A stretch of 20,508 nt of DNA from a virus: positions 1-20,508 of the IMG/VR virus record IMGVR_UViG_3300007538_000246; one strand, 5' to 3'. The notes under the pieces were generated by a model, which saw nothing but the letters and a program-made list of their open reading frames with translations, searched no databases and was not told the DNA's origin. The position numbers and the translations under genes were made by a program. Position 1 is the stretch's first letter. Each line of letters opens with the position of its first letter. Below, piece after piece: positions 1 to 7,454 of this stretch.

Positions 1-137
1 ATCACAACATTCCCAGCGACCGAAACGTAAATCGCGCGCGGTCTGATTGCCAAATCCTCATCAGCAGGCGTGATGGCGAAATGACGATTGGCCGGGCCGC
101 TGATCCCGGTTGCGGTGCTTTCAAAGATGTCAATCAT
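1..137 (-). CDS. Spike base protein, RCAP_Rcc01079-like (partial, C-terminus off the window)
   Basis: Only the first 45 codons are in the window; the gene runs off the left edge. The ATG is preceded by a GAGG ribosome-binding sequence. The N-terminus has the layout I know from the spike-base family of Rhodobacter capsulatus GTA and related phages: a short 'GISGPANR' segment, then 'AITPADEDLAI', then an 'RAIYVSVAGNV' strand. In that family the protein anchors a spike or fibre that binds host surface polysaccharide. It is the last visible gene of the tail module, downstream of two small fibre-associated genes. Family assignment rests on a remembered pattern over a short stretch, so it is probable rather than certain. 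Confidence 0.7.
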   Translation of the reverse strand, partial: MIDIFESTATGISGPANRHFAITPADEDLAIRPRAIYVSVAGNVV

Positions 138-162
138 GGCGAGCCTCTATGTGGTTTGGTGC

Positions 163-191
163 ATCATAGCACAAGCCGTCACGCCCTGAAA
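163..191 (-). promoter_or_regulatory. Possible promoter before the spike-base gene
   Basis: In the 57-base gap on the minus strand there is TATGAT with an upstream TGC (extended -10 form), 17 bases after a weak TTTCAG. The core GTGCTATGAT resembles the GTGCTATATC found before the portal and protease genes. The -35 match is poor, so support comes mainly from the -10 and its recurrence. Confidence 0.3.
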
Positions 192-194
192 GCG

Positions 195-542
195 TCACGC
201 AGGATATGGAAACCTTGCGCGGATCTCCTCGCGCTTGGCCAGCCATTCGGCCTCGGTGCTTTCGCCTGCTTGCCATTGGAAGAACAGGGGGTCGGCCTCG
301 GCCTGATATGCGGCTTGACGTTTGGCTTCAGCGATAGTTCGCAGTTCATCATCAGTTGGCGCTGGCGGCTCTGGGGGCGCAACATACGGCGCGGCGGCGG
401 CTTTGGCAGCGTTGAACACCTCCGCCCCAATAGGCTCGACATCATTCGGATCAGCGGTGAATGGTATCCAGCCATAGACGGGATGATTGATCTCGCAGTC
501 AATCGCGCCAGATGCTGTGAAGATAGGGTTGCGATATTCCAT
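195..542 (-). CDS. Small tail/fibre-associated protein, unknown function
   Basis: A 115-residue protein starting 'MEYRNPIFTASG', with a Pro/Ala-rich linker at about residues 48-62 and a charged helical C-terminal half ending 'KREEIRARFPYPA'. I recall similar short proteins near tail-fibre genes of alphaproteobacterial phages, where they are often called hypothetical or fibre-assembly proteins, but I cannot assign a function. The start overlaps the stop of the upstream gene in a TGATG junction, so the two are likely translationally coupled. The Trp-rich 'FFQWQAGESTEAEWLAK' segment is the most recognisable part. A chaperone for the neighbouring fibre proteins is possible but is only inference from position. 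Confidence 0.75.
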   Translation of the reverse strand: MEYRNPIFTASGAIDCEINHPVYGWIPFTADPNDVEPIGAEVFNAAKAAAAPYVAPPEPPAPTDDELRTIAEAKRQAAYQAEADPLFFQWQAGESTEAEWLAKREEIRARFPYPA

Positions 543-991
543 CAGCTAATCCTCAGCCAAAGGGTTGCGCCAAAAATGGTGGTCAATGGAAGTTCTCCAC
601 CCCCGCCCGTTTCGGTGTGGTCATAAAATCCCATGCATCGCCAAGTCCCTGACAAAGCAGACCCAACAGAAAATTGTGCGGTTGATTGTGATGCTGACAC
701 AGAAAAAACTGCGCTAGTCGGGACTAATTGACTGCCTGCTCTAGTTGACCCAAAAACAACATTAGATGCTGTCGTAGATCGTGCGAAAACATAAGTCCCA
801 ATTCCGCCAGCGCTTTGGTTTGCTATCCTGTCTGCCACGGTTGATACGGGAAGCGCGGCAGGTTGAATCGGTGGCGCGCCCGCGTCACCATTAGCAATTG
901 CAATAGGGTTGTCTCGCAGCGCCTGAATGGTCGTGGCAAACGGAAGCGCCCCAACCGAAACAAGCGCGTTGTCAATGTTCGTCCATGCCAT
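542..991 (-). CDS. Tail tip / fibre-associated protein, unknown function
   Basis: A 149-residue protein. The N-terminus 'MAWTNIDNALVSVGALPF' followed by 'LRDNPIAIANGDAGAPPI' is a recurrent start of short tail-fibre-like proteins in proteobacterial phages. The middle is Ser/Thr/Ala-rich and looks like beta structure, and the C-terminus has a GGGG motif in 'HTETGGGGELPL'. A GAGGTGAAAC ribosome-binding region lies just before the ATG. It follows the hub-like gene after an 8-base gap and is coupled to the next gene. It is probably a virion surface component at the tail tip; this is inferred from position and the N-terminal pattern. No enzymatic motif is seen. Confidence 0.75.
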   Translation of the reverse strand: MAWTNIDNALVSVGALPFATTIQALRDNPIAIANGDAGAPPIQPAALPVSTVADRIANQSAGGIGTYVFARSTTASNVVFGSTRAGSQLVPTSAVFSVSASQSTAQFSVGSALSGTWRCMGFYDHTETGGGGELPLTTIFGATLWLRIS

Positions 992-999
992 GTTTCACC

Positions 1000-2829
1000 T
1001 CATAGCCATCGGAACGGCAGTGTGTTGCCCGCTCCATCTGTTCCACTTGCATCGACCCACGCGCCAACCTCGGTCGTGGGGGCCGTTTCGTCATCCGCCA
1101 CCCAGACCCAGAACACGCCGCCGCTCTCGTTATCCTCGGCCATGAACTGATATTCACCGCCCTGCGTGACCGTCTCGGCGCTCGTGATCAGCCAATTGGC
1201 AACGCGGATAGACCCGTCTGGATTAACATACAGGAAGTGCGAGACATTCGCCACGTCCCCGGTCCAGATGCTTTCGATGTCTTTCGCCGTGAGACGGAAT
1301 TGGATGTGCTTGCGAACATCCCGAAACTTCAGCAGCCATGCATTTGATAGCGACGATGCAATCACGTTGCTGTTGATCCAGCGGCAGAAAATTTCTTTCG
1401 GCTTGGCCTCGCCATATTGCCGCTCTGCCTCGGCGTCGATCCGAACCTCGGCAAGCGAATAGCTAAATTTGTCGCGCGGGTTCAGGGTCGGATTGCGAAG
1501 CCCGTAATAAACATAAACCTGCGAAGCCCGATCTTTCGGCACTTCCTCAATCACGAAGCTGTCCGCAATGATGTCGGCTTCCTGAGTGATTAGCACAGGC
1601 GCAGGAACGGGCCTCTCAGCCCGAAGTCTGATCTTCTGCACCCTCTCATCCCACCAGATGTAGGATAGCCCCTGCTGGGCCAATTCTCCGACCAGTTGCT
1701 GCACGGGAACAGGATCAGCGATGTGAGATGTGAAGTTATAGATCAGACGATAGGTGTTGAACTCATCATCCCAGTCGGTCTTGGTGATGTAGACAGCCGG
1801 AATGCCGCCGTAGTTGACCAGCAGATCATAGATGATGTCCGAGAACGGTTGGGCCTCATAGCTGAGAACTTCCTGCACGCGGTCGAATTGATTGTGCGCC
1901 GCTGCGGTCGTATTCAGCACCCCTCGCGTCAGGCCAGTGAATAGAACATTCGAACCGGATAGCGACCTACCAGTATAGGCGATGATCTCGTTGTTGATAC
2001 GAATCCTGCCCGACGCTGGATAATCCGCAACGACAGCCCCGGCCACAGAAAGCGATGTTGCCACGTTGGTGATGTTCGCCGCCAGAGATCCGGGCGAAAG
2101 CCTTGGGGCCGTCACTTCAGTATCCGTCACCTTCCGCAGGATGTCCTTTGCAACGATGCGAACCTGCGACCGGGATGCGTCGATCTTCTCAATCGAATAT
2201 TCCCGCTTGATCATCTCATCCAGCGACTGCCCGAAATAGCCGTCATAGATGTTCAGGATGTAGCCCGTATGGAACGGGTTGCGCGCGAGCCACTTGGTCC
2301 AGAAACTGCCCTGCGTGATCGGGTCATAGCTGCGATCTGCCAGATAAGGGTCAAGCCCCACGTCGTTGAATGGGAAGTCCTTAATCGCCACATTAGTCAC
2401 GGCACGGATGCCAAGCGGTGACATGTTGTCATCGCCCCCGGCCACGTTCAAGACGGTCGGCGCGGTATCCACGGCTAGTAGGGCAGGGATTGCAAGCGCT
2501 GGGTTGAATGCCTCTGACGTCGGAGCGACAGTAAAACCCTCGCCCAGAAGGGGGCTATCCGTCTCATCCAGAAGGTCAACATCAGTCTCGTCAAGCAAAG
2601 CCCCCGTAATCGGGCCGCTATATTCCAGAGCATTGGACCCCGGAGCCACAAAACGAAGCGTTACTTGCTCTGACAGATCAAGCGCCGTGATGAACTTGCA
2701 AGTCTTGTCGGTGTTGTAACACGGAATGCCAACGGCTTCGCACGCGCCAACGCCAAAGGTGCGAGAGCAAAGCGGCTGCACGATCTCGACGATCTGCAAA
2801 GGCTCGCGGGTGAAGTCTGCGTTGCTCAT
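1000..2829 (-). CDS. Large tail tip / baseplate hub-like protein
   Basis: A 609-residue protein, the largest after the tape measure, in the position where siphophages encode the tail hub. The first ~45 residues contain four cysteines spaced C-x8-C-x6-C-x6-C ('LCSRTFGVGACEAVGIPC' then 'YNTDKTC'), a pattern I recall from the start of hub-like proteins in many proteobacterial phages. It may bind metal or an iron-sulfur cluster, as some hub proteins do, but that is inference. Residues ~75-100 hold a short repeat (LLDETD twice, then LLGEG). The middle is beta-rich and Asn/Asp-rich; the C-terminus is Trp-rich. No lysozyme or peptidase motif is evident. The start overlaps the upstream stop as TAATG. 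Alternatives are a Dit/Tal-like hub or a tail-fibre anchor. Confidence 0.75.
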   Translation of the reverse strand: MSNADFTREPLQIVEIVQPLCSRTFGVGACEAVGIPCYNTDKTCKFITALDLSEQVTLRFVAPGSNALEYSGPITGALLDETDVDLLDETDSPLLGEGFTVAPTSEAFNPALAIPALLAVDTAPTVLNVAGGDDNMSPLGIRAVTNVAIKDFPFNDVGLDPYLADRSYDPITQGSFWTKWLARNPFHTGYILNIYDGYFGQSLDEMIKREYSIEKIDASRSQVRIVAKDILRKVTDTEVTAPRLSPGSLAANITNVATSLSVAGAVVADYPASGRIRINNEIIAYTGRSLSGSNVLFTGLTRGVLNTTAAAHNQFDRVQEVLSYEAQPFSDIIYDLLVNYGGIPAVYITKTDWDDEFNTYRLIYNFTSHIADPVPVQQLVGELAQQGLSYIWWDERVQKIRLRAERPVPAPVLITQEADIIADSFVIEEVPKDRASQVYVYYGLRNPTLNPRDKFSYSLAEVRIDAEAERQYGEAKPKEIFCRWINSNVIASSLSNAWLLKFRDVRKHIQFRLTAKDIESIWTGDVANVSHFLYVNPDGSIRVANWLITSAETVTQGGEYQFMAEDNESGGVFWVWVADDETAPTTEVGAWVDASGTDGAGNTLPFRWL

Positions 2830-3617
2830 TACGAAGTCAATTCCGCCGAAAACATATACAGAGCCTGATGGTCCACAGGTCCAGCGCCGATAGACTGGAC
2901 GTTATAGTTCGCGGTAATACCTGTGCTATTCAAAGTAACGGATGTCGCGTTTACGCTTGTCACACCAGAAAATGTAACAGATGGGGTGGCGCGCATTGTG
3001 ACAGGGTGCGGGTAATGCCTAGCGTCCACCCAACCGGAATCGCCAGCATCCCATCGCGACCTTAGATTAATCTGCTGATAGAACCTTTGGCACAATGCCA
3101 ATTCTTGCCCGAGTGACCGCAATTCAAACGGCGTTGCGGTTATGCCCGCCTCTAGCTGAACATCGGTAAAAGTGCCGGACGAAAACACTACAACGACATT
3201 TGCATTTGCCGTCAGCGTAAAGGTTTCGCCCTTTGCCCGCGCAGTCCCGTTGACCGTAACTGTAGCGTCACCATCCCAGTTCAAAACATAAGAGCCGCCG
3301 ACGATATTCGCGCCCTCAATTACCTGCCCGACGCCACCTGTTGCGGTCATAACGCGCCGTGCATTGGTGCCCGTAAATGAAAGGCTTTCGCCTGACGTGA
3401 CCACAAACCACCGATCAAGCGAAAATTGATTTGCCCCTGTTGTTGCTGTGCCGCTGACATATCCGCGCTGATTAATACGGCCAGAGCCGTTGATGATCAG
3501 ATTGCGACCGGACAATGATCTAGCAGGAATGCGCCTACTATTGCTATCAACAACGGCATATAGCAGATCATCTGCGTCAAGGATTGTTGCTAACGGAAGA
3601 TCGGTAATTTTAGGCAT
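2829..3617 (-). CDS. Tail fibre / receptor-binding protein with carbohydrate-binding-type domain
   Basis: A 262-residue protein. Residues ~37-52 read 'GRNLIINGSGRINQRG' followed later by 'FSLDRW', the hallmark of phage fibre proteins with a jelly-roll carbohydrate-binding fold. The domain ends near residue 165 with 'VQLEAGITATPFELRSLGQE', also typical, followed by 'LALCQRFYQ'. A C-terminal beta-rich region rich in Thr, Val and Asn follows. The N-terminal ~35 residues ('ITDLPLATILDADDLLYAVV') look like a virion-attachment segment. A GGAG ribosome-binding sequence lies 8-9 bases before the ATG. It sits between a Dit-like gene and the hub-like gene, an uncommon place for a fibre gene. It likely recognises host glycans; this is inferred from the family. 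Confidence 0.85.
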   Translation of the reverse strand: MPKITDLPLATILDADDLLYAVVDSNSRRIPARSLSGRNLIINGSGRINQRGYVSGTATTGANQFSLDRWFVVTSGESLSFTGTNARRVMTATGGVGQVIEGANIVGGSYVLNWDGDATVTVNGTARAKGETFTLTANANVVVVFSSGTFTDVQLEAGITATPFELRSLGQELALCQRFYQQINLRSRWDAGDSGWVDARHYPHPVTMRATPSVTFSGVTSVNATSVTLNSTGITANYNVQSIGAGPVDHQALYMFSAELTS

Positions 3618-3621
3618 GTGA

Positions 3622-4410
3622 TCACTCCAAGTATCCAGTGATTGAAAGCGAAACCTGCATCAAATTCTTGATGCCCATGTTGCTAGGCGTCGGGGTGTCG
3701 TCCGTCCAGCACCATGCCACGCTTTCCGGCATCTTCGAAGGGTTTTGGATCAGCCCGAAAGGCGTCTGAGGCAGGGACAACGAGAACGGCTCAAAGTTGG
3801 CGCGATACCAATCCGCTGTGAGATGCGCCCAGTTCATCTGCGTGCGCCGCGCCTGCCGCTGGATCGTCCGCCCAAGCCACTGCCCGGTTTCGCTCATGCT
3901 GTGCCGCGTCTCGACGATCCGGTTGAGGCCTATCGGTTCAACCCCGCCAAAAACGGCCTGCTGCATTTGCAGCGCCTTGCCCGCGCGGATGATGCCGACT
4001 GTAGCCGTTTCAGGAGCGCCAGAGATGGACAGCCGAACCTCGCGCACGCTATATGCAACGCCCGCGTCGTTGAACATCACGGCGATGGTGGAGTTGTCAG
4101 TCGGGGTCACGGTTGCCCGCGTTGTGAAGGCACCGCCAACTGTAGCCGCTGTTTGCACAAGGATCGTCGCCCCGGCCAGCGAATGCGCCGCGATGAAAAC
4201 CGTATCCACATCAGCGTCAGCCGCCGTCTGGATCGTCCAATCACCAGATGTCGCACCGAGTTCCCACCGCTGAAAAGTATAGTCATTCGCCGCCAGCGCA
4301 CCGCCTGTGCCGTCTGCCGTGATGGTCCCGGTGATCGGCGCATATAAGATCCGCGCATGGGTCAGTGGCTCATTGCTGCTAACGGCGTATCCGCTTGTCG
4401 ATAAGGTCAT
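3622..4410 (-). CDS. Tail protein directly after the tape measure, possibly distal tail (Dit-like)
   Basis: A 262-residue protein lying immediately after the tape measure gene, with an ATGA overlap (4407-4410). In siphophages this slot usually encodes the distal tail protein that joins tube to tip. The N-terminal half is Thr/Ala/Val-rich and looks like beta sandwich; the C-terminal half has a helical basic segment 'LGRTIQRQARRTQMNW' and then 'WYRANFEPFSLSLPQTPF'. The domain order is plausible for a Dit-like or tip protein, but I do not recognise a named family from sequence alone. The following fibre gene starts after a 4-base gap. The role is inferred mainly from gene order. Confidence 0.7.
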   Translation of the reverse strand: MTLSTSGYAVSSNEPLTHARILYAPITGTITADGTGGALAANDYTFQRWELGATSGDWTIQTAADADVDTVFIAAHSLAGATILVQTAATVGGAFTTRATVTPTDNSTIAVMFNDAGVAYSVREVRLSISGAPETATVGIIRAGKALQMQQAVFGGVEPIGLNRIVETRHSMSETGQWLGRTIQRQARRTQMNWAHLTADWYRANFEPFSLSLPQTPFGLIQNPSKMPESVAWCWTDDTPTPSNMGIKNLMQVSLSITGYLE

Positions 4411-6473
4411 GATACAGTCGCCCTGATCAGAGTTGAGCCGTCACGCTGCGATTGGTTGATTGCCCCGACAATTTGACGCACGAGACGATCAGAGATGCCG
4501 AAAGGATCATTTGTGACGCTGAAGTTGAGCGTCTGTGATGCCTGCGGGGCCGCTGCGGACGCTGGGGCTGCCGCCGCCGTTGCTGTTGCGCCACCAGTAG
4601 ATGCCACAGCACCGCCGCTCTTGTTGACGCCCTTGATGGCGCTGACAAACCCGATGCCCTTAGCAAGCACCGTAGCTGCGGCAGCGAGGTTTTGGGGGAA
4701 GGGCAGCTTCAACGCCTCAGCCGCACCCTGATATGCGCCGATCAGGGCTTGGGCTGCACCGAACACCTTGGCAACTTTCAGCGCCTTTTCATTCGTCTGG
4801 CCCATCGCATTGAGGATTTCAGCGCCAGCGCCCAGAACGGTGTGAAGATCAGCCGCCGCGCCCAGTTCGCGAATGCGTGACAGGCGGTCTTGATGTTCCT
4901 TGGCAAGCCGTTCAATCGCCGCCTGCTTTCCACCAATAGCTGCCAACTCCGCATCGGTTGCGCTGTCAATCAACGCCTGCCCCTCGGCATACCATTGCGC
5001 CACGGTTTCCCGCTCGGTCATCAGCCCTTCCATGAGGGTTTCAAGGCGGGTTGCAAGCTGCTCGCGCAATGCCTCATTCGGATCAACGCCGCCACCGCCA
5101 GCATCGTCGCCCGTGATAAACTCTCCACCCATGCTCGCAAGCAAGGCGTCAGTGGCCGTTGGGTTGACTGTGCCGCGTCCGCTTGATGTGTATCTGCGCG
5201 GCGGGATCAGACTTCCTTCCGGCGTCAATCCTGTTCCTGTTGTAACTCCGGGCCTGCCACCGGGCAATTCCTGCCTAAGTTGAGTTGCAAATCCAAGCGC
5301 AAGCGCAACGGCTTGCCCAAGGCGCGTCACTTGGCTAGTCACGCCAGATATGTCGATGCCTTTGAAGTCTGCAAACTGCGCAATCAGGGCTGCAACACGG
5401 CCCTGCAATTGCTCCATTTTGGCGCGGAAATCTTCGGCGTCGATTTCTCCATCTTCCAGTTCTTGACGGGCTTTTTTCATTTCACCGATAAAGCCGCGAA
5501 GAACCTCGGATGCCCCAATCTCGCCAATGTCGTCAAGCCGATCTGCAAAGTTCGTAAGCCGACCTTCAGCCAATATGGTCTGCTGGTTCAGGGCGTTCAT
5601 GCCATTGCTGACGCCCTTAACCTCGCTTTGCAAATCTGCAAGGCTGCCACCAGCTTTGATGATCTCATTAACCAGATCCGCACCCAAAACCTGACGGGCT
5701 TTTTCAATGCTGCCGAAAAACTCCTCAAGTGTAATTCGTGCGCCGACGACCTTGGCGGCAAACTCAACAAGCCCGTTTGCTACCCGTTCAATTGACGGCG
5801 CAACTGCCCCAGCCATTTGATTGCCAAGACCAGTAAAAACCATTCCCAGACGCCCGACAGCATCATTGGCCCGCTCGACGCCTTGCGCAACATCCTGCGC
5901 CACCGCGATGCCAAAACGCTGTTGGAACGCCGCTGCATTCGCTGCCGCCGCGCCATATCCATTGAGCATGTTGATTGCATCACGGCCAGAGCGTCCAAAA
6001 ACCTCCATCGCCATCGCGGTCTTTTCCGCCGGGTCTGTAATCTTGTTCAGCGCATCAGCGATCTTGGCAAACTGCGCATCAGGCTCCAGCCCCTGCAAGT
6101 CACGCATTGACAGGCCAAGCCGCCCGAAGGCATCAACCTGTGCCTGTGTGCCTTGTCCCAGTTCCACGATGTTGCGCTGCATCAGGCCAAGCATCGATGA
6201 CAGCTTGCCCGTCTCAACGCCAGCTTCACCAGCCACAAGGCTCATCTTCTGAAACGCGGCTGTGGTCAAGCCAAGGCTGCGCGCCTGCTTGGTCAGAACG
6301 TCGATGTTGGCAAGGCTTTCTTTGGTCAGCGCCACCATAGCAACGCCAACAGCGGCAACACCAGCAGCACCCACCTTGGCAAACTTGGCAATTGCTGCCT
6401 GCGCCCCGGTCAGCCCTTTAGTAAGGCCATCCGTTTCGGCTCCGATCTTGACTGAAAGAGGCGGCAAAGCCAT
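4407..6473 (-). CDS. Tail tape measure protein
   Basis: A 688-residue protein with the TP901-type tape-measure core: the start 'LPPLSVKIGAETDGLTKGL', a hydrophobic Ala/Val segment at about residues 33-50, then 'ARSLGLTTAAFQKMSLVAGE' and 'MEVFGRSGRDAINMLNGYG'. Long helical stretches follow, with charged heptad-like regions near residues 260-365 and 480-545, a Gly-rich linker, and an Ala-rich stretch near the C-terminus. Tape-measure length sets tail length in siphophages, so this size suggests a tail of roughly 100 nm by the usual proportionality of about 0.15 nm per residue. The start overlaps the stop of the frameshifted tail chaperone (TAATG at 6471-6475), which fits translational coupling. 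No peptidoglycan hydrolase motif is seen. Confidence 0.95.
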   Translation of the reverse strand: MALPPLSVKIGAETDGLTKGLTGAQAAIAKFAKVGAAGVAAVGVAMVALTKESLANIDVLTKQARSLGLTTAAFQKMSLVAGEAGVETGKLSSMLGLMQRNIVELGQGTQAQVDAFGRLGLSMRDLQGLEPDAQFAKIADALNKITDPAEKTAMAMEVFGRSGRDAINMLNGYGAAAANAAAFQQRFGIAVAQDVAQGVERANDAVGRLGMVFTGLGNQMAGAVAPSIERVANGLVEFAAKVVGARITLEEFFGSIEKARQVLGADLVNEIIKAGGSLADLQSEVKGVSNGMNALNQQTILAEGRLTNFADRLDDIGEIGASEVLRGFIGEMKKARQELEDGEIDAEDFRAKMEQLQGRVAALIAQFADFKGIDISGVTSQVTRLGQAVALALGFATQLRQELPGGRPGVTTGTGLTPEGSLIPPRRYTSSGRGTVNPTATDALLASMGGEFITGDDAGGGGVDPNEALREQLATRLETLMEGLMTERETVAQWYAEGQALIDSATDAELAAIGGKQAAIERLAKEHQDRLSRIRELGAAADLHTVLGAGAEILNAMGQTNEKALKVAKVFGAAQALIGAYQGAAEALKLPFPQNLAAAATVLAKGIGFVSAIKGVNKSGGAVASTGGATATAAAAPASAAAPQASQTLNFSVTNDPFGISDRLVRQIVGAINQSQRDGSTLIRATVS

Positions 6474-7047
6474 TAGATCGTCCCTTCGTCCATAAACCCT
6501 AGCAGATCGTCAATGTCCGAAGACGTGAGTTTGCCAGCGAACTTTCCAGTCTCGTTTCCATCCGGGGTTTTCATTTCAACCTCCAACAGAAACTCCGGCA
6601 GCGTCATGTCCCAAAACTCACTAGGCGGAAGGTCTATAGCCCTTGCCAACTTATACAGCGCGTCCCAGTCAAGCGGCTCAATCTCGCCCCCGCTTACGCC
6701 GCCTTGCTGGGGGCGTCCGGCTTTTTTTCATTCGGCTCCGGCATGATGCAGGAACACAACGCAGACTTGAGCGCTTGCAAATCATCGACTTCCATCGAAA
6801 CGATAACCGCCAGCGCCTCGTCCTCGGTCATCTTTCCACCGCTGGCCGTCACCATCTCCGAGAGGATGAAAGCCATATCAGGCATAGAGCCTGCCGATGT
6901 TTGCAGGAAAAACATCACTTCGACCAGATTAAAGCGCGGGTTTTCGGCCTTGCCCTTCATCTCAATCCGACGCAACAGCCTATTTGACGGGGTGATTACA
7001 TAATCAGCCCCGCCAATGTTCAGGCTCACATCACGGAAAACACCCAT
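6473..7047 (-). CDS. Tail assembly chaperone, -1 frameshift fusion (gpGT-like), join 7047-6721 and 6721-6473
   Basis: After a -1 shift at A AAA AAG, base 6721 is read twice and translation continues 82 more residues to a TAA at 6473-6475, giving a 191-residue fusion. The -1 frame has a TGA just upstream of the slippery site and no ATG until well inside the extension, so it has no good start of its own. The extension contains 'EPLDWDALYKLARAIDLPPS' and then 'EFWDMTLPEFL', the pattern of the GTA/phage tail-chaperone T domain (small helical protein with 'LGLSPxEFW'-like core). In lambda-type tails the GT form bridges the tape measure and tail-tube subunits. The extension's stop overlaps the tape-measure ATG. 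Confidence 0.88.
6673..6728 (-). promoter_or_regulatory. Programmed -1 ribosomal frameshift signal (slippery heptamer plus hairpin/pseudoknot)
   Basis: The minus strand has seven A then G (6728-6721), giving A AAA AAG in the zero frame. Five bases later a perfect 7-bp stem forms between CGCCCCC (6715-6709) and GGGGCG preceded by G (6691-6685), with a 17-base loop. Loop bases GCGGC (6702-6698) can pair with GCCGC (6677-6673) downstream, making an H-type pseudoknot. The zero-frame stop lies in the loop. Heptamer, spacing and structure all match known -1 frameshift sites. Confidence 0.88.
6694..7047 (-). CDS. Tail assembly chaperone, short form (gpG-like)
   Basis: A 117-residue helical protein directly upstream of the tape measure, the position of lambda gpG and its equivalents, which coat the tape measure during tail assembly. 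It begins 'MGVFRDVSLNIGGADYVITP' and has an acidic, helical C-terminal half. Its last codons contain the slippery sequence A AAA AAG (Glu-Lys-Lys), after which the zero frame ends within 8 codons at a TAA that lies inside the loop of a predicted hairpin. Most ribosomes should make this short form. The ribosome-binding sequence is weak; a 3-base gap to the tail-tube gene suggests coupling. Position and frameshift structure together make the assignment firm. Confidence 0.9.
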   Translation of the reverse strand: MGVFRDVSLNIGGADYVITPSNRLLRRIEMKGKAENPRFNLVEVMFFLQTSAGSMPDMAFILSEMVTASGGKMTEDEALAVIVSMEVDDLQALKSALCSCIMPEPNEKKPDAPSKAA

Positions 7048-7050
7048 GCG

Positions 7051-7440
7051 TTAAACCGCCGTGAACGTGACAGTGCCGCTCGACTGGATGTTTGCCGTGA
7101 ACGTCACCGCGTCCGCCTGCTCGCCGCCCAGCGTCATAGCCGAGAGGAACCAGTCGCCAGTGAAAGAACCGATGCCGTCAATCTCAACGGTATATGCTGC
7201 CAGAAGGCCAGACGCCGCACCCATTGCCACAGCGATGATCGTGCTATCGGTTAGCACGCCCTCAACGTCAGCGTCCACCGAACGAACGCCGACATCTGCC
7301 AGCATCGTGCGCCAGCCCGCGTCGTCCTTGTCAGTGATGTCAACAGGCTCGTTGTTGATCGACAGATTGTCAGTCCGAGCGCCTGCGATAGCGGTCAAAC
7401 CCTTTTTGATGCGCATCTTTCTGCCGGATTGTGCAGCCAT
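7051..7440 (-). CDS. Major tail tube protein, short paralogue (TP901-1-type)
   Basis: A 129-residue protein with the compact beta-rich pattern of siphophage tail-tube subunits, starting 'SGRKMRIKKG' and ending 'VTFTANIQSSGTVTFTAV'. It shares about 60% identity by eye with the N-terminal half of the neighbouring upstream gene, including the 17-residue block 'EPVDITDKDDAGWRTML' and 'FLSAMT...GEQAD...VTFTAN'. It lacks the C-terminal Ig-like domain of that paralogue. An AGGAGA ribosome-binding sequence lies 6 bases before the ATG. It is followed after 10 bases by the tail chaperone. It may be the main tube subunit, a minor ring, or an assembly variant; sequence alone cannot tell which. Confidence 0.88.
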   Translation of the reverse strand: MAAQSGRKMRIKKGLTAIAGARTDNLSINNEPVDITDKDDAGWRTMLADVGVRSVDADVEGVLTDSTIIAVAMGAASGLLAAYTVEIDGIGSFTGDWFLSAMTLGGEQADAVTFTANIQSSGTVTFTAV

Positions 7441-7454
7441 TTTAGTCTCCTAAT

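Noticed and set aside
6473-6735. An independent gene for the tail-chaperone extension
   Set aside because: The frame has a TGA just before the slippery site and no ATG or ribosome binding site at a sensible place; the frameshift explains it better.
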